Below are positions 14,754 to 24,242 of a stretch of 64,000 bases of DNA, piece after piece. The stretch's first letter is position 1; each line of letters begins with the position of its first letter. A program made the position numbers and the translations under genes. The notes beneath the pieces were generated by a model, which worked only from the letters and a program-made list of their open reading frames with translations, was not told the DNA's origin and made no database searches. Origin of the DNA: UBA1858 sp965227695 (GTDB taxonomy: Bacteria; Pseudomonadota; Gammaproteobacteria; UBA4575); contig OZ245760.1 of the NCBI GenBank assembly GCA_965227695.1, forward strand, positions 2,170,001 to 2,234,000, given 5' to 3'.

Positions 14754-16094
14754 TCACCGCGTTTTTATTGACGGATTACCGTCCTTGCCTTGGATTAATT
14801 GTTTAATGGTAAGTTCGTCCAGTTCACGCTGAACGGAGTGTTCTATGCGTTCAATAATAGGCTTAATTAAGTCACCAGGCAGGGTCTGCCGGATTGGCGA
14901 AAAGATTGCATGGCTTGTACGAATCGCCTGATAGGCCTCGTTAACAGTCAGGCTTTCAAATGGCATGGCCGGAGTATACGCGGGATATATTCCATCCACG
15001 CGATTTAAAATGCCGGCATCTTCATAACACTGCAAAATCTCTTCTATAGACTGACGCGGACATGCCAGCTCATCAACGATTTCCTCGACACTCAGTGGCG
15101 GTTGACGTTGATAAAAGTTGTTGCCGATCATCACCAGCACATTGAGTGCCAGATGTTCCCGATCATGATTGTTGAGCGCGATGCTATGTCTTTTGGTCAG
15201 CAAATATTCCGGATACTGTCGGTAGAATGCCACACTTGAACCAATCAGCAAGATCAGCCAGCTCAAATACAGCCAGGTCATAAAGAAAAACAATATCGCA
15301 AAGCCTGCATATATCGCTGTTTGAGTCGAGGATTGCGCGATAAACAACGCATAGATGTAACCTACGGACTGCCACAAAATACCCGCCACTATTCCGCCCG
15401 TCAGCGCAGGTAGCAGCTTTACCCTGGTATTTGGAACAAACGAATAAACAAAGGTAAAGGCCAATATTATCAGCAGGTAAGGTATCAGTTTTGTGATCAG
15501 TGTAATTAACGTGCCAAACGGCTCGATATCTGCCAGACTTTGTGTCACAGAGTTATTTAACAGGCTAGCGGTGGTTCCCATTGCCGCAAATACCAGTACC
15601 GGCCCTACCATCAATACACTGAGGTAATTACTGAATCTTTCGGCCAGCGAACGTGTTTTTTTTACACGCCATGTATAGTTAAAGGCCTCTTCGACCTTGG
15701 TGAGCAGGGAAATGACCGAGTAAAACAAAAATGCAATACCCACTGTTCCGAGCAAACCCACTTTGATGTTGTCAACAAATCCAATAATGTTTTGTGTCAG
15801 CTCAGCGGCCTTTTCACCAAGGGGAGCGAACAGATTCAACAATGCCGGTTCTATCTGGTTATGAACATCAAACGCTTTTAAGACAGAGAAACTGACCGCC
15901 AATAGCGGCACGAATGACAGGATTGTCGTAAATACAAGTGACATCGCACGCAGATTGAGCTGACCATTGGAAAGATCGCTACCTACCAGGTAAACAAAAC
16001 GTGCAACGCTAATCAGAAATCGCTTCCATAATGATTGCGACTTGATATCGACTTTCCACAGGGTCTCTGTGATGAGATTGGTTATTGCATGCAT
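14754..16094 (-). CDS. YihY/virulence factor BrkB family membrane protein
   Basis: Inner-membrane protein with six or so hydrophobic segments in the first 300 residues, followed by a cytoplasmic tail of about 140 residues rich in charged residues. The family was once called ribonuclease BN but is now regarded as a transporter-like or envelope protein of unsettled role. ATG 16094 is chosen because AGGA lies eight bases upstream and the moeB stop ends at 16096; a start at 16118 would overlap moeB needlessly. Confidence 0.85.
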   Translation of the reverse strand: MHAITNLITETLWKVDIKSQSLWKRFLISVARFVYLVGSDLSNGQLNLRAMSLVFTTILSFVPLLAVSFSVLKAFDVHNQIEPALLNLFAPLGEKAAELTQNIIGFVDNIKVGLLGTVGIAFLFYSVISLLTKVEEAFNYTWRVKKTRSLAERFSNYLSVLMVGPVLVFAAMGTTASLLNNSVTQSLADIEPFGTLITLITKLIPYLLIILAFTFVYSFVPNTRVKLLPALTGGIVAGILWQSVGYIYALFIAQSSTQTAIYAGFAILFFFMTWLYLSWLILLIGSSVAFYRQYPEYLLTKRHSIALNNHDREHLALNVLVMIGNNFYQRQPPLSVEEIVDELACPRQSIEEILQCYEDAGILNRVDGIYPAYTPAMPFESLTVNEAYQAIRTSHAIFSPIRQTLPGDLIKPIIERIEHSVQRELDELTIKQLIQGKDGNPSIKTR

Positions 16095-16095
16095 A

Positions 16096-16866
16096 CTATT
16101 TTCCTGAACACACTGCACATGCCAGATCTCTAGTCAGATTGACAATTCTGCATTCCATATATTGTGCATCAATTAACATCAGCCGCCCGACCAGAGACTC
16201 ACCCGTTGAAGTGATAAACTTAATTGCTTCGGTCGCCATGATTGTTGCAATCATCCCTGCAACCGGTCCAAGCACACCATTTTCAGAGCAGTTTAAAGCT
16301 TCGTCGCGGCCAGCAGGATAGATGCAATGGTAACATGGCGAATCCGCATTGGCCGGATCGAATACACTCACCTGGCCCTCAAATCTAATCACTGCGCCAG
16401 AAACCAGCGGTGTGCATGTTTCAATACAGACCTGATTGTGTCGATAACGAGCCGCAAAGTTATCTGTGCCATCAATAACGAGGTCGGCATGCCTGATCAA
16501 CGCACATAGTTGCTCATCATCAGGAATCTGTGTCACGGAGACTACGTTGAGATCACCGCCAAGCTGTTTAATCTTTTCAGCGGCCACCTCTGCTTTGTGC
16601 TGACCGACGCATTGATCCGTATATAAAATCTGGCGCTGCAGGTTGGAAAACTCTACTATGTCAGGGTCCACGATGACAAGTTCACCAACACCTGCCGTGG
16701 CCAAATAGGTCAGCACAGGACAACCCAACCCGCCCGCGCCCAATACCAAAATACTTGATTCCAGCAATTTGTGCTGGCCGGCCACATCGATCTGCGGCAA
16801 CATTATCTGACGACTGTAGCGCAGCAGTTGCGCATCACTCAGCTCGTTGAAGCCCTTTTCTCTCAC
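16096..16866 (-). CDS. moeB: Molybdopterin-synthase adenylyltransferase (MoeB/ThiF family)
   Basis: Activates the C-terminal glycine of a small sulfur-carrier protein (MoaD or ThiS) by adenylation, using ATP. The nucleotide-binding loop is GAGGLG (43-48), followed by VDPDIVEFSNLQRQILY; two zinc CxxC pairs are seen, CYHC and CAVC at the C-terminus. No active-site rhodanese domain is fused. mobA and mobB are close by on the opposite strand, so a role in molybdenum cofactor synthesis is more likely than thiamine, but HesA/ThiF function cannot be excluded. Confidence 0.9.
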   Translation of the reverse strand: MREKGFNELSDAQLLRYSRQIMLPQIDVAGQHKLLESSILVLGAGGLGCPVLTYLATAGVGELVIVDPDIVEFSNLQRQILYTDQCVGQHKAEVAAEKIKQLGGDLNVVSVTQIPDDEQLCALIRHADLVIDGTDNFAARYRHNQVCIETCTPLVSGAVIRFEGQVSVFDPANADSPCYHCIYPAGRDEALNCSENGVLGPVAGMIATIMATEAIKFITSTGESLVGRLMLIDAQYMECRIVNLTRDLACAVCSGK

Positions 16867-16872
16867 CTGGGG

Positions 16873-17172
16873 CTATTTGTTTTTTGCATCAAATGCAGCC
16901 AGCTGCTCTGGTGTGGCTTCCTTTTGGTATTTTTCTTTCCATTCAGAATATGGCATTCCGTAAACAAGTTCCCGTGCCTGATCGTAGTCTATCTCTACAC
17001 CTCGATCTTTAGCAGCCGCCACATACCACTTCGACAGACAGTTACGACAAAAATCGGCCAGATTCATCAGATCGATATTTTGTACTTCAGTCCTGGCCTG
17101 CAGATGCTCGACCAGTCTTCGGTAAACCGCGGCTTCTATTTCTGTCTGTTTTTGTTCATCTGTCCTGCTCAT
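16873..17172 (-). CDS. DUF1244-family protein, 99 aa
   Basis: Small soluble protein widespread in Proteobacteria with no defined role. The family-typical middle part is seen (NLADFCRNCLSKWY, then EYDQ-type and GMPYSEWKEKYQ segments), with two cysteines spaced by two residues (C-R-N-C) that could bind metal or form a disulfide. It is six bases upstream of moeB and probably cotranscribed. Confidence 0.88.
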   Translation of the reverse strand: MSRTDEQKQTEIEAAVYRRLVEHLQARTEVQNIDLMNLADFCRNCLSKWYVAAAKDRGVEIDYDQARELVYGMPYSEWKEKYQKEATPEQLAAFDAKNK

Positions 17173-17240
17173 TTTAATAATCTCCTACTATTATCTGATA
17201 GCATTATAATAACTGACTGGCATCTTAGTGCGAACCACAC

Positions 17241-17840
17241 ATGACCGACCTAAAAACACACAATAATGTTACCGGCTTAATCCTCGCGGGCGGCCAGGCA
17301 CGCCGTATGGGTGGTGCCGATAAAGGTCTTGTCACCATTGATGGCCGCCATATGATCAGTTACATACTTGACGCACTCACACCCCAGGTCGCGACAGTCA
17401 TTATTAACGCCAACCGCAACCTCCGCCAGTACCAGGCATATGGGTACCCGGTGGTTAGCGACGAGATTGCCGATTACCAGGGTCCCCTGGCTGGTATGGC
17501 CAGCGGCTTGCAGCATTGTCAAACGGATTATATTGCGACCGTACCCTGCGATGGGCCCATATTACCAGACAACTATGTCGATATACTGCTACAGGCCGCC
17601 AGCGAGAGCGGCAAACAGTTAAGTGTTGGCTTTGATGGAAATCGGTTGCAGCCGGTGTATGCCCTGATACATAAATCATTGCTGGAAGATTTAAATCATT
17701 TCCTCAATTCAGGCGAACGAAAGATAGACCGATGGTATGAAAAACATTCATATGCAAGCGCTGATTTTTCCGCGACACCCGAAATGTTTACCAATATCAA
17801 CACGCCAGCCGATCTACAGAAAGCGGACCAGTGCATATGA
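17241..17840 (+). CDS. mobA: Molybdenum cofactor guanylyltransferase MobA
   Basis: Links GMP to molybdopterin to form the bis-MGD cofactor used by enzymes such as nitrate, DMSO and formate reductases. The nucleotidyltransferase signature LILAGGQARRMGGADKGL opens the protein, DEIADYQGPLAGM follows, and ATVPCDGP carries the metal-binding Asp. At 199 residues it is the normal length. It overlaps mobB by four bases (ATGA), so the two are translationally coupled. The two genes are divergent from DUF1244-moeB. Confidence 0.95.
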   Translation: MTDLKTHNNVTGLILAGGQARRMGGADKGLVTIDGRHMISYILDALTPQVATVIINANRNLRQYQAYGYPVVSDEIADYQGPLAGMASGLQHCQTDYIATVPCDGPILPDNYVDILLQAASESGKQLSVGFDGNRLQPVYALIHKSLLEDLNHFLNSGERKIDRWYEKHSYASADFSATPEMFTNINTPADLQKADQCI

Positions 17841-18373
17841 ATAACCAATTAAGCCAGTGTCCCACCCCATTAGTTGGTTTTTGTGCATACAGCGGCACCG
17901 GTAAAACCACTTTACTGACCCAACTTATTCCAGTTCTGGGCAATCATGGTGTTCGCCTGGCTGTCATTAAACATGCGCATCATCAATTCGATGTTGACCA
18001 GAAAGAAAAAGACAGCTACAAACTTCGACATGCCGGCGCCCGGCAAATGCTTATCTCTTCATCAAGGCGCTGGGCCCTGATGACTGAATTGGCAGAGGAA
18101 CAACCCGAACGTACACTGGCAGAATTAACTGCTCAGATCGATCATGAAAATATTGATCTGATTCTTGTTGAAGGTTTCAAGAAAGAAGCATTCAGTAAAA
18201 TTGAGCTGCACCGCCCCAGCCTCGGACACCCGGTGATGTGCACAGAGGATGAAAATATCATTGCATTTGCCAGTGATGAGCCCTGTGCCATACCGGACAA
18301 CATAATCAGCCTGAATATTAATGCGCCACAAGAAATCGCAACTTTTATCCTGCATCACTTTAGACTTGGATAA
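17837..18373 (+). CDS. mobB: Molybdopterin-guanine dinucleotide biosynthesis adaptor MobB
   Basis: GTP-binding partner of MobA. The P-loop is AYSGTGKTTLLTQ, with KHAHHQFDVDQKEKDSYKLRHAGA in pieces giving the MobB-specific part, and ILVEGFKKE the Walker-B-like strand. ATG 17837 is chosen because it overlaps the mobA stop in an ATGA motif; GTG 17831 is an alternative. At 178 residues the length is usual. Confidence 0.94.
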   Translation: MNNQLSQCPTPLVGFCAYSGTGKTTLLTQLIPVLGNHGVRLAVIKHAHHQFDVDQKEKDSYKLRHAGARQMLISSSRRWALMTELAEEQPERTLAELTAQIDHENIDLILVEGFKKEAFSKIELHRPSLGHPVMCTEDENIIAFASDEPCAIPDNIISLNINAPQEIATFILHHFRLG

Positions 18374-18647
18374 TTCATCAATGTGTGTGATAAGACCATT
18401 TCTTGGGCGCGATATCGTCTATAATTGCAGCAATGTACAATGCTTCGAAAAAACTGAAGCAGAATTTGATATCATCTCGACCTAGAAATTTCCTTAAAAA
18501 GTCAAATTTACTAAAATTCATATAGTTATATACACATTTTAAATAAATTTATAATGCGCTATCGATTACTTACTTTGTATGCAAAGGCAACATCGCACTT
18601 TGCGATCCCACTAATGGACATTGAACTAGAATCCAGGAGGACTCACC
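18374..18647 (+). promoter_or_regulatory. Leader region of gltA
   Basis: AT-rich 274-base gap that should contain the citrate synthase promoter. TATATAC and TATAATG-like boxes occur near 18527-18556, but no pair can be chosen with confidence. The ribosome site is a full CCAGGAGG at 18634-18641. No gene is seen. Confidence 0.4.
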
Positions 18648-19961
18648 ATGTCTAGTCAATCAAACAGAACCGTCACCATTACCGACAACAGCACTGGCAA
18701 ACAAGTGGAATTACCAGTCCTTGAAGGTACTGACGGCCCAGCGACCATTGATATCAGGACCCTTTACAAAGAGCTGGGTTACTTCACGTTTGACCCGGGA
18801 TTCATGTCCACGGCCAGTTGTGACAGTAAAATCACTTTTATCGATGGTGCCAAGGGGCGCCTCGCATATCGTGGCTATTCTATCGAGCAACTGGCAGAAC
18901 ACAGCAATTATGATGAAGTCTGTTACCTGTTACTTTATGGTGAACTGCCAACCCGGGGACAGCTTGACACATATACCGCGTCAATTAAGCGCAGAAAACT
19001 GATCGACGAAAAAATGCGTCGTTTTTTCCTGGGCTTCCGCCATGATGCACACCCCATGGCCATGATGGTGGCTTCCGTGGGCGCCTTGGCTGCCTTTTAT
19101 CACGAAGAAGTGGATGTGCATGATCCGCTATCGAGGGAAGTCGCTGCACATCGCCTGATTGCTAAAATGCCGACAATTGCCAGCTGGTGCTACAAATATG
19201 CACTGGGTCAGCCTTTTAACTACCCTAACCTTGAACTGGATTACACGGCAGACTTCCTGCACATGCTATTTAGTATGCCAGGCAGACTATATAAACCATC
19301 CCCCACCATGGTGAGAGCGATGGATTTGATCCTGATATTGCATGCGGATCATGAACAAAACGCGTCCACTTCAACGGTTCGTCTGACAGGCAGCTCTGAG
19401 GCCAGTCCGTTTGCCGCGCTCTCCGCCGGGATCGGTTCATTATGGGGGCCTGCCCATGGTGGTGCCAATGAAGCCGTCATTAAAATGCTGACGGAAATTG
19501 TCGAATCAGGTAAGGACCTCTCCCATTACATTGCGCGCGCCAAAGATAAAGATGACCGTTTCCGCTTAATGGGATTTGGCCACCGCGTATATAAGAACTA
19601 TGACCCACGAGCTAAAATTATTCGCCAGATTTGCCATGACCTGCTGGAAGAACTGGGCGAAGACAACCCGAATCGACCCCTGCTTAAAGTAGCCATGGAG
19701 CTGGAGAAGATCGCGCTGGAAGACGATTATTTTATTCAGCGCAAACTGTACCCAAATGTGGATTTCTACTCGGGTATTATTTTTCAGGCGATTGGCATTC
19801 CTGTCAGTATGTTCACTGTCATATTTGCCTTGTCACGCACGGTCGGCTGGCTCACGCACTGGATGGAAATGATGAGCGATCCACACGCACGCATCGGTCG
19901 TCCAAGACAATTATATACCGGCTATGTGAACAGGGAATATACAGACATCAGCAAGCGTTAA
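18648..19961 (+). CDS. gltA: Citrate synthase, type II
   Basis: Condenses acetyl-CoA and oxaloacetate to citrate, the entry step of the TCA cycle. Catalytic segments are clear: GPAHGGANE with the first His, GFGHRVYKNYDPR with the second His, and NVDFYSG with the Asp. The 437-residue length and the N-terminal domain (residues 1-60) are typical of the hexameric type II enzyme of Gram-negative bacteria. Preceded by an exact ribosome site and followed by a strong hairpin shared with the converging metX gene. Confidence 0.97.
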   Translation: MSSQSNRTVTITDNSTGKQVELPVLEGTDGPATIDIRTLYKELGYFTFDPGFMSTASCDSKITFIDGAKGRLAYRGYSIEQLAEHSNYDEVCYLLLYGELPTRGQLDTYTASIKRRKLIDEKMRRFFLGFRHDAHPMAMMVASVGALAAFYHEEVDVHDPLSREVAAHRLIAKMPTIASWCYKYALGQPFNYPNLELDYTADFLHMLFSMPGRLYKPSPTMVRAMDLILILHADHEQNASTSTVRLTGSSEASPFAALSAGIGSLWGPAHGGANEAVIKMLTEIVESGKDLSHYIARAKDKDDRFRLMGFGHRVYKNYDPRAKIIRQICHDLLEELGEDNPNRPLLKVAMELEKIALEDDYFIQRKLYPNVDFYSGIIFQAIGIPVSMFTVIFALSRTVGWLTHWMEMMSDPHARIGRPRQLYTGYVNREYTDISKR

Positions 19962-19987
19962 AATCTCTTTCACTGCCAATATTACGG

Positions 19988-20014
19988 GCCGGCCCTGAAA
20001 ACTCCAGGGCCGGC
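19988..20014. terminator. Hairpin between gltA and metX
   Basis: GCCGGCCCTG (19988-19997) and CAGGGCCGGC (20005-20014) form a perfect ten-pair stem with a seven-base loop. An outer AAATCTC/GAGATTT pair can extend it. It lies between converging genes and probably stops transcription in both directions, though no long T-run follows. Confidence 0.72.
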
Positions 20015-20044
20015 TTGCGAGATTTATGCTTTATCACACCGGCC

Positions 20045-21229
20045 TTATTGATTACTTTCAAAAAACTTTCTTATCACGGGTGCAAAATGTTGTTCATCAA
20101 CCAGAAATGAATCGTGCCCGTTGATAGAATCCAGCTGGACGTACTCAACAGGACGACCGGCTTTACTGATTCCAGCGGCGATTTCTTTTTGCTGATGTAC
20201 CGGAAATAAAATATCTGTTTCAACACCAATGACCAGAGTATTCCTGGCCTGAATCATTGCCAGCCCGGCATTCACAGACCCGCCATGTTCTGCGACATCG
20301 AATAAATCCATGGCCCTTGAAAGATATAAATAACTATTGGCATCAAAGGTCTTAACAAATTTATGGGCGTTATAGTCAAGATACGATTCCACCTCAAACT
20401 CAATTCCAAATCTGTCACTGGATTTTCGGTCGGCACTGACTCGTGCGCGATTAAATCTTTGATGCCATTCTTCTGCGGCACGATACGACATTAAGCCCAA
20501 TTTGCGCGCAAGCACCATGCCACTGACAGGTTCCTCATCCTGCGCATACTGTCCATCCTTGAATGCGGGATCACAACGTATAATTTCACGCTGGAGGGAA
20601 CGCACGGCGATTGTAAATGGCAGCGCTCTTGTAGCGGCTGAAATAGTGATTAAATGATCAACTTCAGTCGGATACATGAGTGCATAGGCAAGCGATGACA
20701 TTCCTCCCATCGAACTGCCTACCACGGTATGCAGGTGATCGATACCGAGATCGTGTAATGCGTGATGGGCTGACTTGGCAACATCCTCAATACTTAAATC
20801 CGGAAAATCCAGGCCATAGGCCCGGTTTGTTTCAGGATTAATTGATGAAGGTCCAGTTGACCCAAAGCAGCTGCCCAGTGTGTTAACACAAATCACATAA
20901 TACTGATTGGTGTCTATTGGCTTCCCGGGGCCTATCATGTATTCCCACCAGCCTTTGCTGGGGTCCTGCTCGGACGAACATGCGTGGGCAGAAGGAGACA
21001 ATCCGCCAAATACAAGGACGGCATTATCATGATTACTGGACAGATTTCCCCACGCTTCGTAGGCAATGACAACTTCTTTAAGTCTGCCACCACGATGCAT
21101 GAAAAAATCGCCAGTGCCGTAATCTCCTCTCAGGGATACGAATTTTGTTGCAGCCGTAGTACGTGCGGGAATTTTTTGTGCTTGCAGAGTACCTGTGATC
21201 ATATGTCTCGCATTGAGCCTTACACTCAC
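20045..21229 (-). CDS. metX: Homoserine O-acyltransferase (MetX family)
   Basis: Acylates homoserine at the start of methionine synthesis. The alpha/beta-hydrolase triad is visible: nucleophile Ser in VVGSSMGGM, Asp in GVETDILFP and His in NGHDSFLVD. The oxyanion region SSEQDPSKGWW and GSCFGSTGPSS are typical MetX signatures. MetX proteins of gammaproteobacteria often use succinyl-CoA rather than acetyl-CoA; the sequence alone does not let me decide. No metW is adjacent, unlike in many relatives. Confidence 0.92.
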   Translation of the reverse strand: MSVRLNARHMITGTLQAQKIPARTTAATKFVSLRGDYGTGDFFMHRGGRLKEVVIAYEAWGNLSSNHDNAVLVFGGLSPSAHACSSEQDPSKGWWEYMIGPGKPIDTNQYYVICVNTLGSCFGSTGPSSINPETNRAYGLDFPDLSIEDVAKSAHHALHDLGIDHLHTVVGSSMGGMSSLAYALMYPTEVDHLITISAATRALPFTIAVRSLQREIIRCDPAFKDGQYAQDEEPVSGMVLARKLGLMSYRAAEEWHQRFNRARVSADRKSSDRFGIEFEVESYLDYNAHKFVKTFDANSYLYLSRAMDLFDVAEHGGSVNAGLAMIQARNTLVIGVETDILFPVHQQKEIAAGISKAGRPVEYVQLDSINGHDSFLVDEQHFAPVIRKFFESNQ

Positions 21230-21269
21230 TAAAATGATGGCGAATTATAGCGATTATACAAACGTTTAG

Positions 21270-21788
21270 CTAAATATTCCTGAGCCCTGGCGAAGGCTGG
21301 CGAGATTGAAAATGTGCAACGAGTGTCAGCACTAACAGGCTAATAAACAACAATAGTGTTTGCTGCGGGATGGTTAATCCCATCAGCGTCCAGCTGATCT
21401 CTGCACATTGACCCGACCCGCTGAACACACGCTTAATCACATCGCCCAGCGGAAACACTTCAAGCATGTAGTTGAGGTCCGGACCGCATTCCGGCACCTT
21501 GTCAGGGGGCAATCCCTGTAACCAGATATGGCGCCCGGCCACGGCAACACCAAGTCCACAGAAAAGAACCGACAAGGCAGTGTACACCGTACGCATTATC
21601 CCGCGGCTGTTGTGAATCAGGGCAATCAGACTGGTGATACCAATAAAAACCAGAATCACCCGGTCAACCATGCATAATGGACATGGCGCCAGATCCAGCA
21701 TTCCTTCCAGATAGTAAACCGCAAATAATAACGAGGCGATAACCAGCAACACTATGGCAAAATTGATTAATCGATACACTGTGATCAC
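21270..21788 (-). CDS. dsbB: Disulfide bond formation protein DsbB
   Basis: Inner-membrane oxidoreductase that reoxidises DsbA and passes electrons to quinones. Four membrane segments are seen. The first periplasmic loop holds Cys36-Pro-Leu-Cys39 (CPLC), and the second holds Cys residues in PECGPDL and GQCAEISW. All four cysteines required for activity are present. It is four bases downstream of the VanZ-like gene on the same strand. Confidence 0.93.
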   Translation of the reverse strand: MITVYRLINFAIVLLVIASLLFAVYYLEGMLDLAPCPLCMVDRVILVFIGITSLIALIHNSRGIMRTVYTALSVLFCGLGVAVAGRHIWLQGLPPDKVPECGPDLNYMLEVFPLGDVIKRVFSGSGQCAEISWTLMGLTIPQQTLLLFISLLVLTLVAHFQSRQPSPGLRNI

Positions 21789-21792
21789 ACCT

Positions 21793-22155
21793 TCATATTA
21801 ATTTTAAATATCTGTAAATCCCTCTGCGCCAGAGCAGAGGGACAAATACAATGAACACCAGTATGCCGGAAGCGTTAGCTGCCAAATCGGCAAGCGACAT
21901 TTCCCTGCCTGGTACAAAGCTTTGTCCATACTCAACCAGGCCGCTGTATAGTAATACGATGATTGATTTAATCGCCAATTGGCGTCCAGACTGCCAGGAA
22001 AAATCCAGTGTCATCATCAGGGTAAAATAACTAATGGCATGGATAATTTTATCATTCCACATCATTGGCATACTGTTGGTCGCCGGCGTTAATGACAAAA
22101 ATAGCGATAGAAGTATTAGCATCGCAAACACAAGTTGAAAAAGTCGCTTAAACAC
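21793..22155 (-). CDS. VanZ-like membrane protein, 120 aa
   Basis: Small membrane protein with three or four hydrophobic segments. The motifs DKIIHAISYFTLMMT and VEYGQSFVPGREMSLADLAANASG are those of VanZ-family proteins, which are widespread; the glycopeptide-resistance role of the founder does not apply generally. It precedes dsbB with four bases between, so the two are probably cotranscribed. Function here is unknown. Confidence 0.82.
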   Translation of the reverse strand: MFKRLFQLVFAMLILLSLFLSLTPATNSMPMMWNDKIIHAISYFTLMMTLDFSWQSGRQLAIKSIIVLLYSGLVEYGQSFVPGREMSLADLAANASGILVFIVFVPLLWRRGIYRYLKLI

Positions 22156-22217
22156 TGCGATATCCTGGTTTTAATGGCCGCGGAATGAATATTTGGATTG
22201 CATCTGCCGGCAATGGT

Positions 22218-22760
22218 TCATCGGTCAGCCAGAGGTTGGTACCACTCGACCAGATTTGCAAGACTGAATGCGGCATTAGCCGGACTCGGGTTAGGGGTAA
22301 CATATACGTCTGCCTTAAGTGCTTTCACCTCGTTAAAGCCCCACTGCCAAGCTTGCTTGATCCCGTAAGCATATTGCATAAACTGACGCATCGCTACTTT
22401 CCCGTGGATCCATACAATCGCCGGCTGGTAAACCTCGATTTTTTCACGCAGTGCGGGTGCGTCACGCTTGAAATCGGCCGCCCGCAGCTGATTCCCCATG
22501 CGCGTAGGCCGCTTGACCACGTCGGTGAAACCGATTGCATGCTCCCTCAGTAACCAGTGGTGAACAGTGGCATCAACGATAAACTTTTCGTCGACAATAC
22601 TGGCACAAATAAAAGCACGCCAGAACCTGTTTCTGGGATTGGCGAAATAATAACCCATTGCGGCCGATGGCACGGAAGGATTTAACCCAACTGACAGGAT
22701 TCTGAGTCGGGTATCAATATAGTCCGGCAGAGAAGTCACTTGTGCATTTAACTTTGACAT
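22218..22760 (-). CDS. mug: G/U mismatch-specific DNA glycosylase Mug
   Basis: Removes uracil or ethenocytosine from mismatches opposite guanine in DNA. The uracil-DNA glycosylase superfamily motif 1 appears as LSVGLNPSVPSA, followed by NPRNRFWRAF, and motif 2 as TPNPSPANAAFS. Asn in the first motif is the usual catalytic residue. At 180 residues the size fits. It is monocistronic and divergent from the following MBL hydrolase gene. Confidence 0.9.
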   Translation of the reverse strand: MSKLNAQVTSLPDYIDTRLRILSVGLNPSVPSAAMGYYFANPRNRFWRAFICASIVDEKFIVDATVHHWLLREHAIGFTDVVKRPTRMGNQLRAADFKRDAPALREKIEVYQPAIVWIHGKVAMRQFMQYAYGIKQAWQWGFNEVKALKADVYVTPNPSPANAAFSLANLVEWYQPLADR

Positions 22761-22829
22761 AAAAGTCGGTTTCCAGGTGCTAGTGTTAAAATGGTAAAAT
22801 ATCTGTCATCGTGTACCAAGGACGCCGCC

Positions 22830-23534
22830 ATGAATAAAACATACGAAATTATACCCATGCAGTTAGGGCCGATGGATAATTTTGTCTACCTCATAATTGA
22901 TCTTGCAACACAACAGGCTGCGGTCGTTGACCCTGCCTGGGACGTCCCTAAAATTACCCAATATGCTGAGGAAAAAGGGATAAAGATTACGGACATACTT
23001 CTGACTCACAGTCACCACGATCACATTAATGGGGTTGAGGCGCTGCTCGATTACAGCGACTCACGGTTACATTTACTCAAGCCTGAAGCAGATTTCTGGC
23101 AAACGGATTTAACCGCGCCTGCGCTGCATCATGGAGGAGACCGTATCGTACTGGGCAATTCTGAACTACAGATTCTCCATACACCCGGACATACTCCAGG
23201 GTCAGCATGTTACTTAATCGGGGATGACATCATCACTGGAGATACGTTGTTTGTGTTTGGCTGCGGACGCTGTGATCTGGCGGGAGGCGATCCCGAGCAA
23301 ATGTTTAACACATTGTCAAAGATGAAGACCGAACTGCCCGCAAAAACCCTGATACACCCTGGCCATAATTATGCAACACAGCCAACTTCTACACTGGCCG
23401 AACAGATCGAAGGCAACCCGTTTTTGCATTTTCAGGAGTGTCCGGATTTTGTCGAGTATCGCATGCATACTCATGACAAAATCCGCCATACACCATATCA
23501 TCCGGTCACTGTCGGCAATTTGCCGGGCAGATAA
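22830..23534 (+). CDS. MBL-fold hydrolase, hydroxyacylglutathione hydrolase-like
   Basis: Metallo-beta-lactamase fold enzyme. Metal ligands: THSHHDH (HxHxDH), HTPGHTPG, GDTLF and GHNY. This set matches glyoxalase II-type enzymes that split S-lactoylglutathione, but it also fits related persulfide dioxygenase-like hydrolases. ATG 22830 is chosen because AAGGA lies eight bases upstream; an in-frame ATG at 22791 lacks a ribosome site. The product is 234 residues. Substrate not proven. Confidence 0.87.
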   Translation: MNKTYEIIPMQLGPMDNFVYLIIDLATQQAAVVDPAWDVPKITQYAEEKGIKITDILLTHSHHDHINGVEALLDYSDSRLHLLKPEADFWQTDLTAPALHHGGDRIVLGNSELQILHTPGHTPGSACYLIGDDIITGDTLFVFGCGRCDLAGGDPEQMFNTLSKMKTELPAKTLIHPGHNYATQPTSTLAEQIEGNPFLHFQECPDFVEYRMHTHDKIRHTPYHPVTVGNLPGR

Positions 23535-23613
23535 ATTACATGATCACACAGGACCCAATGAGTCCTGTTCACGCAATCGACCCACTGCCTTAAACAACGA
23601 AATGCACTGTACT

Positions 23614-24006
23614 TTATAATGCCTGTTGCGCGTTGATTGCGTTCGCTTTACTGGAAACAGAGGCCAACACATCAATCATTTCTGTCGCTTCACCGAGGTA
23701 AGGAGCAATCGTGATCTTTATCTCGGGATGCTTATCCTGTTTGGCTTTCACAATCCCTGGAACATCTTCGTGCACATGGCGTCCGGCAGACAGGAAATAT
23801 GGCAGAATGGTTATCTGCGTGGCACCCTGCTGGATCAGAGAATCAATACCCTCCGGAATGGAAGGTTCAGCCAGCTCCAGAAAAGCATATGTTGTAAGTG
23901 GATATTGAGACACTACTTTTGACCCAAGCGCCGAGGCCACTGTCGCGATCTCTTTGTTGGATTCTGCCCTGCGGCTACCATGGGCGACTAATAACAAACT
24001 ATTCAT
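23614..24006 (-). CDS. CbiX/SirB-like chelatase family protein
   Basis: Single-domain class II chelatase-like protein of 130 residues. It begins LLLVAHGSRR, with the metal-binding His, and has LPYFLSAGRHVHEDVP with a second His cluster. Such proteins insert cobalt, nickel or iron into tetrapyrroles such as sirohydrochlorin. The metal and substrate cannot be fixed from sequence, and no cobalamin or siroheme gene adjoins. It is monocistronic. Confidence 0.86.
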   Translation of the reverse strand: MNSLLLVAHGSRRAESNKEIATVASALGSKVVSQYPLTTYAFLELAEPSIPEGIDSLIQQGATQITILPYFLSAGRHVHEDVPGIVKAKQDKHPEIKITIAPYLGEATEMIDVLASVSSKANAINAQQAL

Positions 24007-24126
24007 AGGGGTATTATTGGTTAATCAACATTCTGGCCCTATTCAACCATTTACAGCGAAATACAACAAGCCTTGGGTTGATCCATACCGCGATATACAA
24101 CAGACGTACAGATATGGTTTTGGCAT

Positions 24127-24155
24127 AAAAAAACCCGCAGTGAAGTCACTGCGGG
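24127..24155 (-). terminator. Rho-independent terminator after the PilZ gene
   Basis: On the minus strand, CCCGCAGTGA and TCACTGCGGG form a perfect ten-pair stem with a two-base loop (arms at 24146-24155 and 24134-24143). It is followed by seven T residues (24133-24127). It lies about 90 bases past the PilZ stop. Confidence 0.9.
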
Positions 24156-24242
24156 TCAGCTTCAGAAGGAGAGAAACTACAATTTCTATTATAGTGGGCT
24201 GTCATTAATTTACTGCACATATCATCGGTCGAAAACGACCGT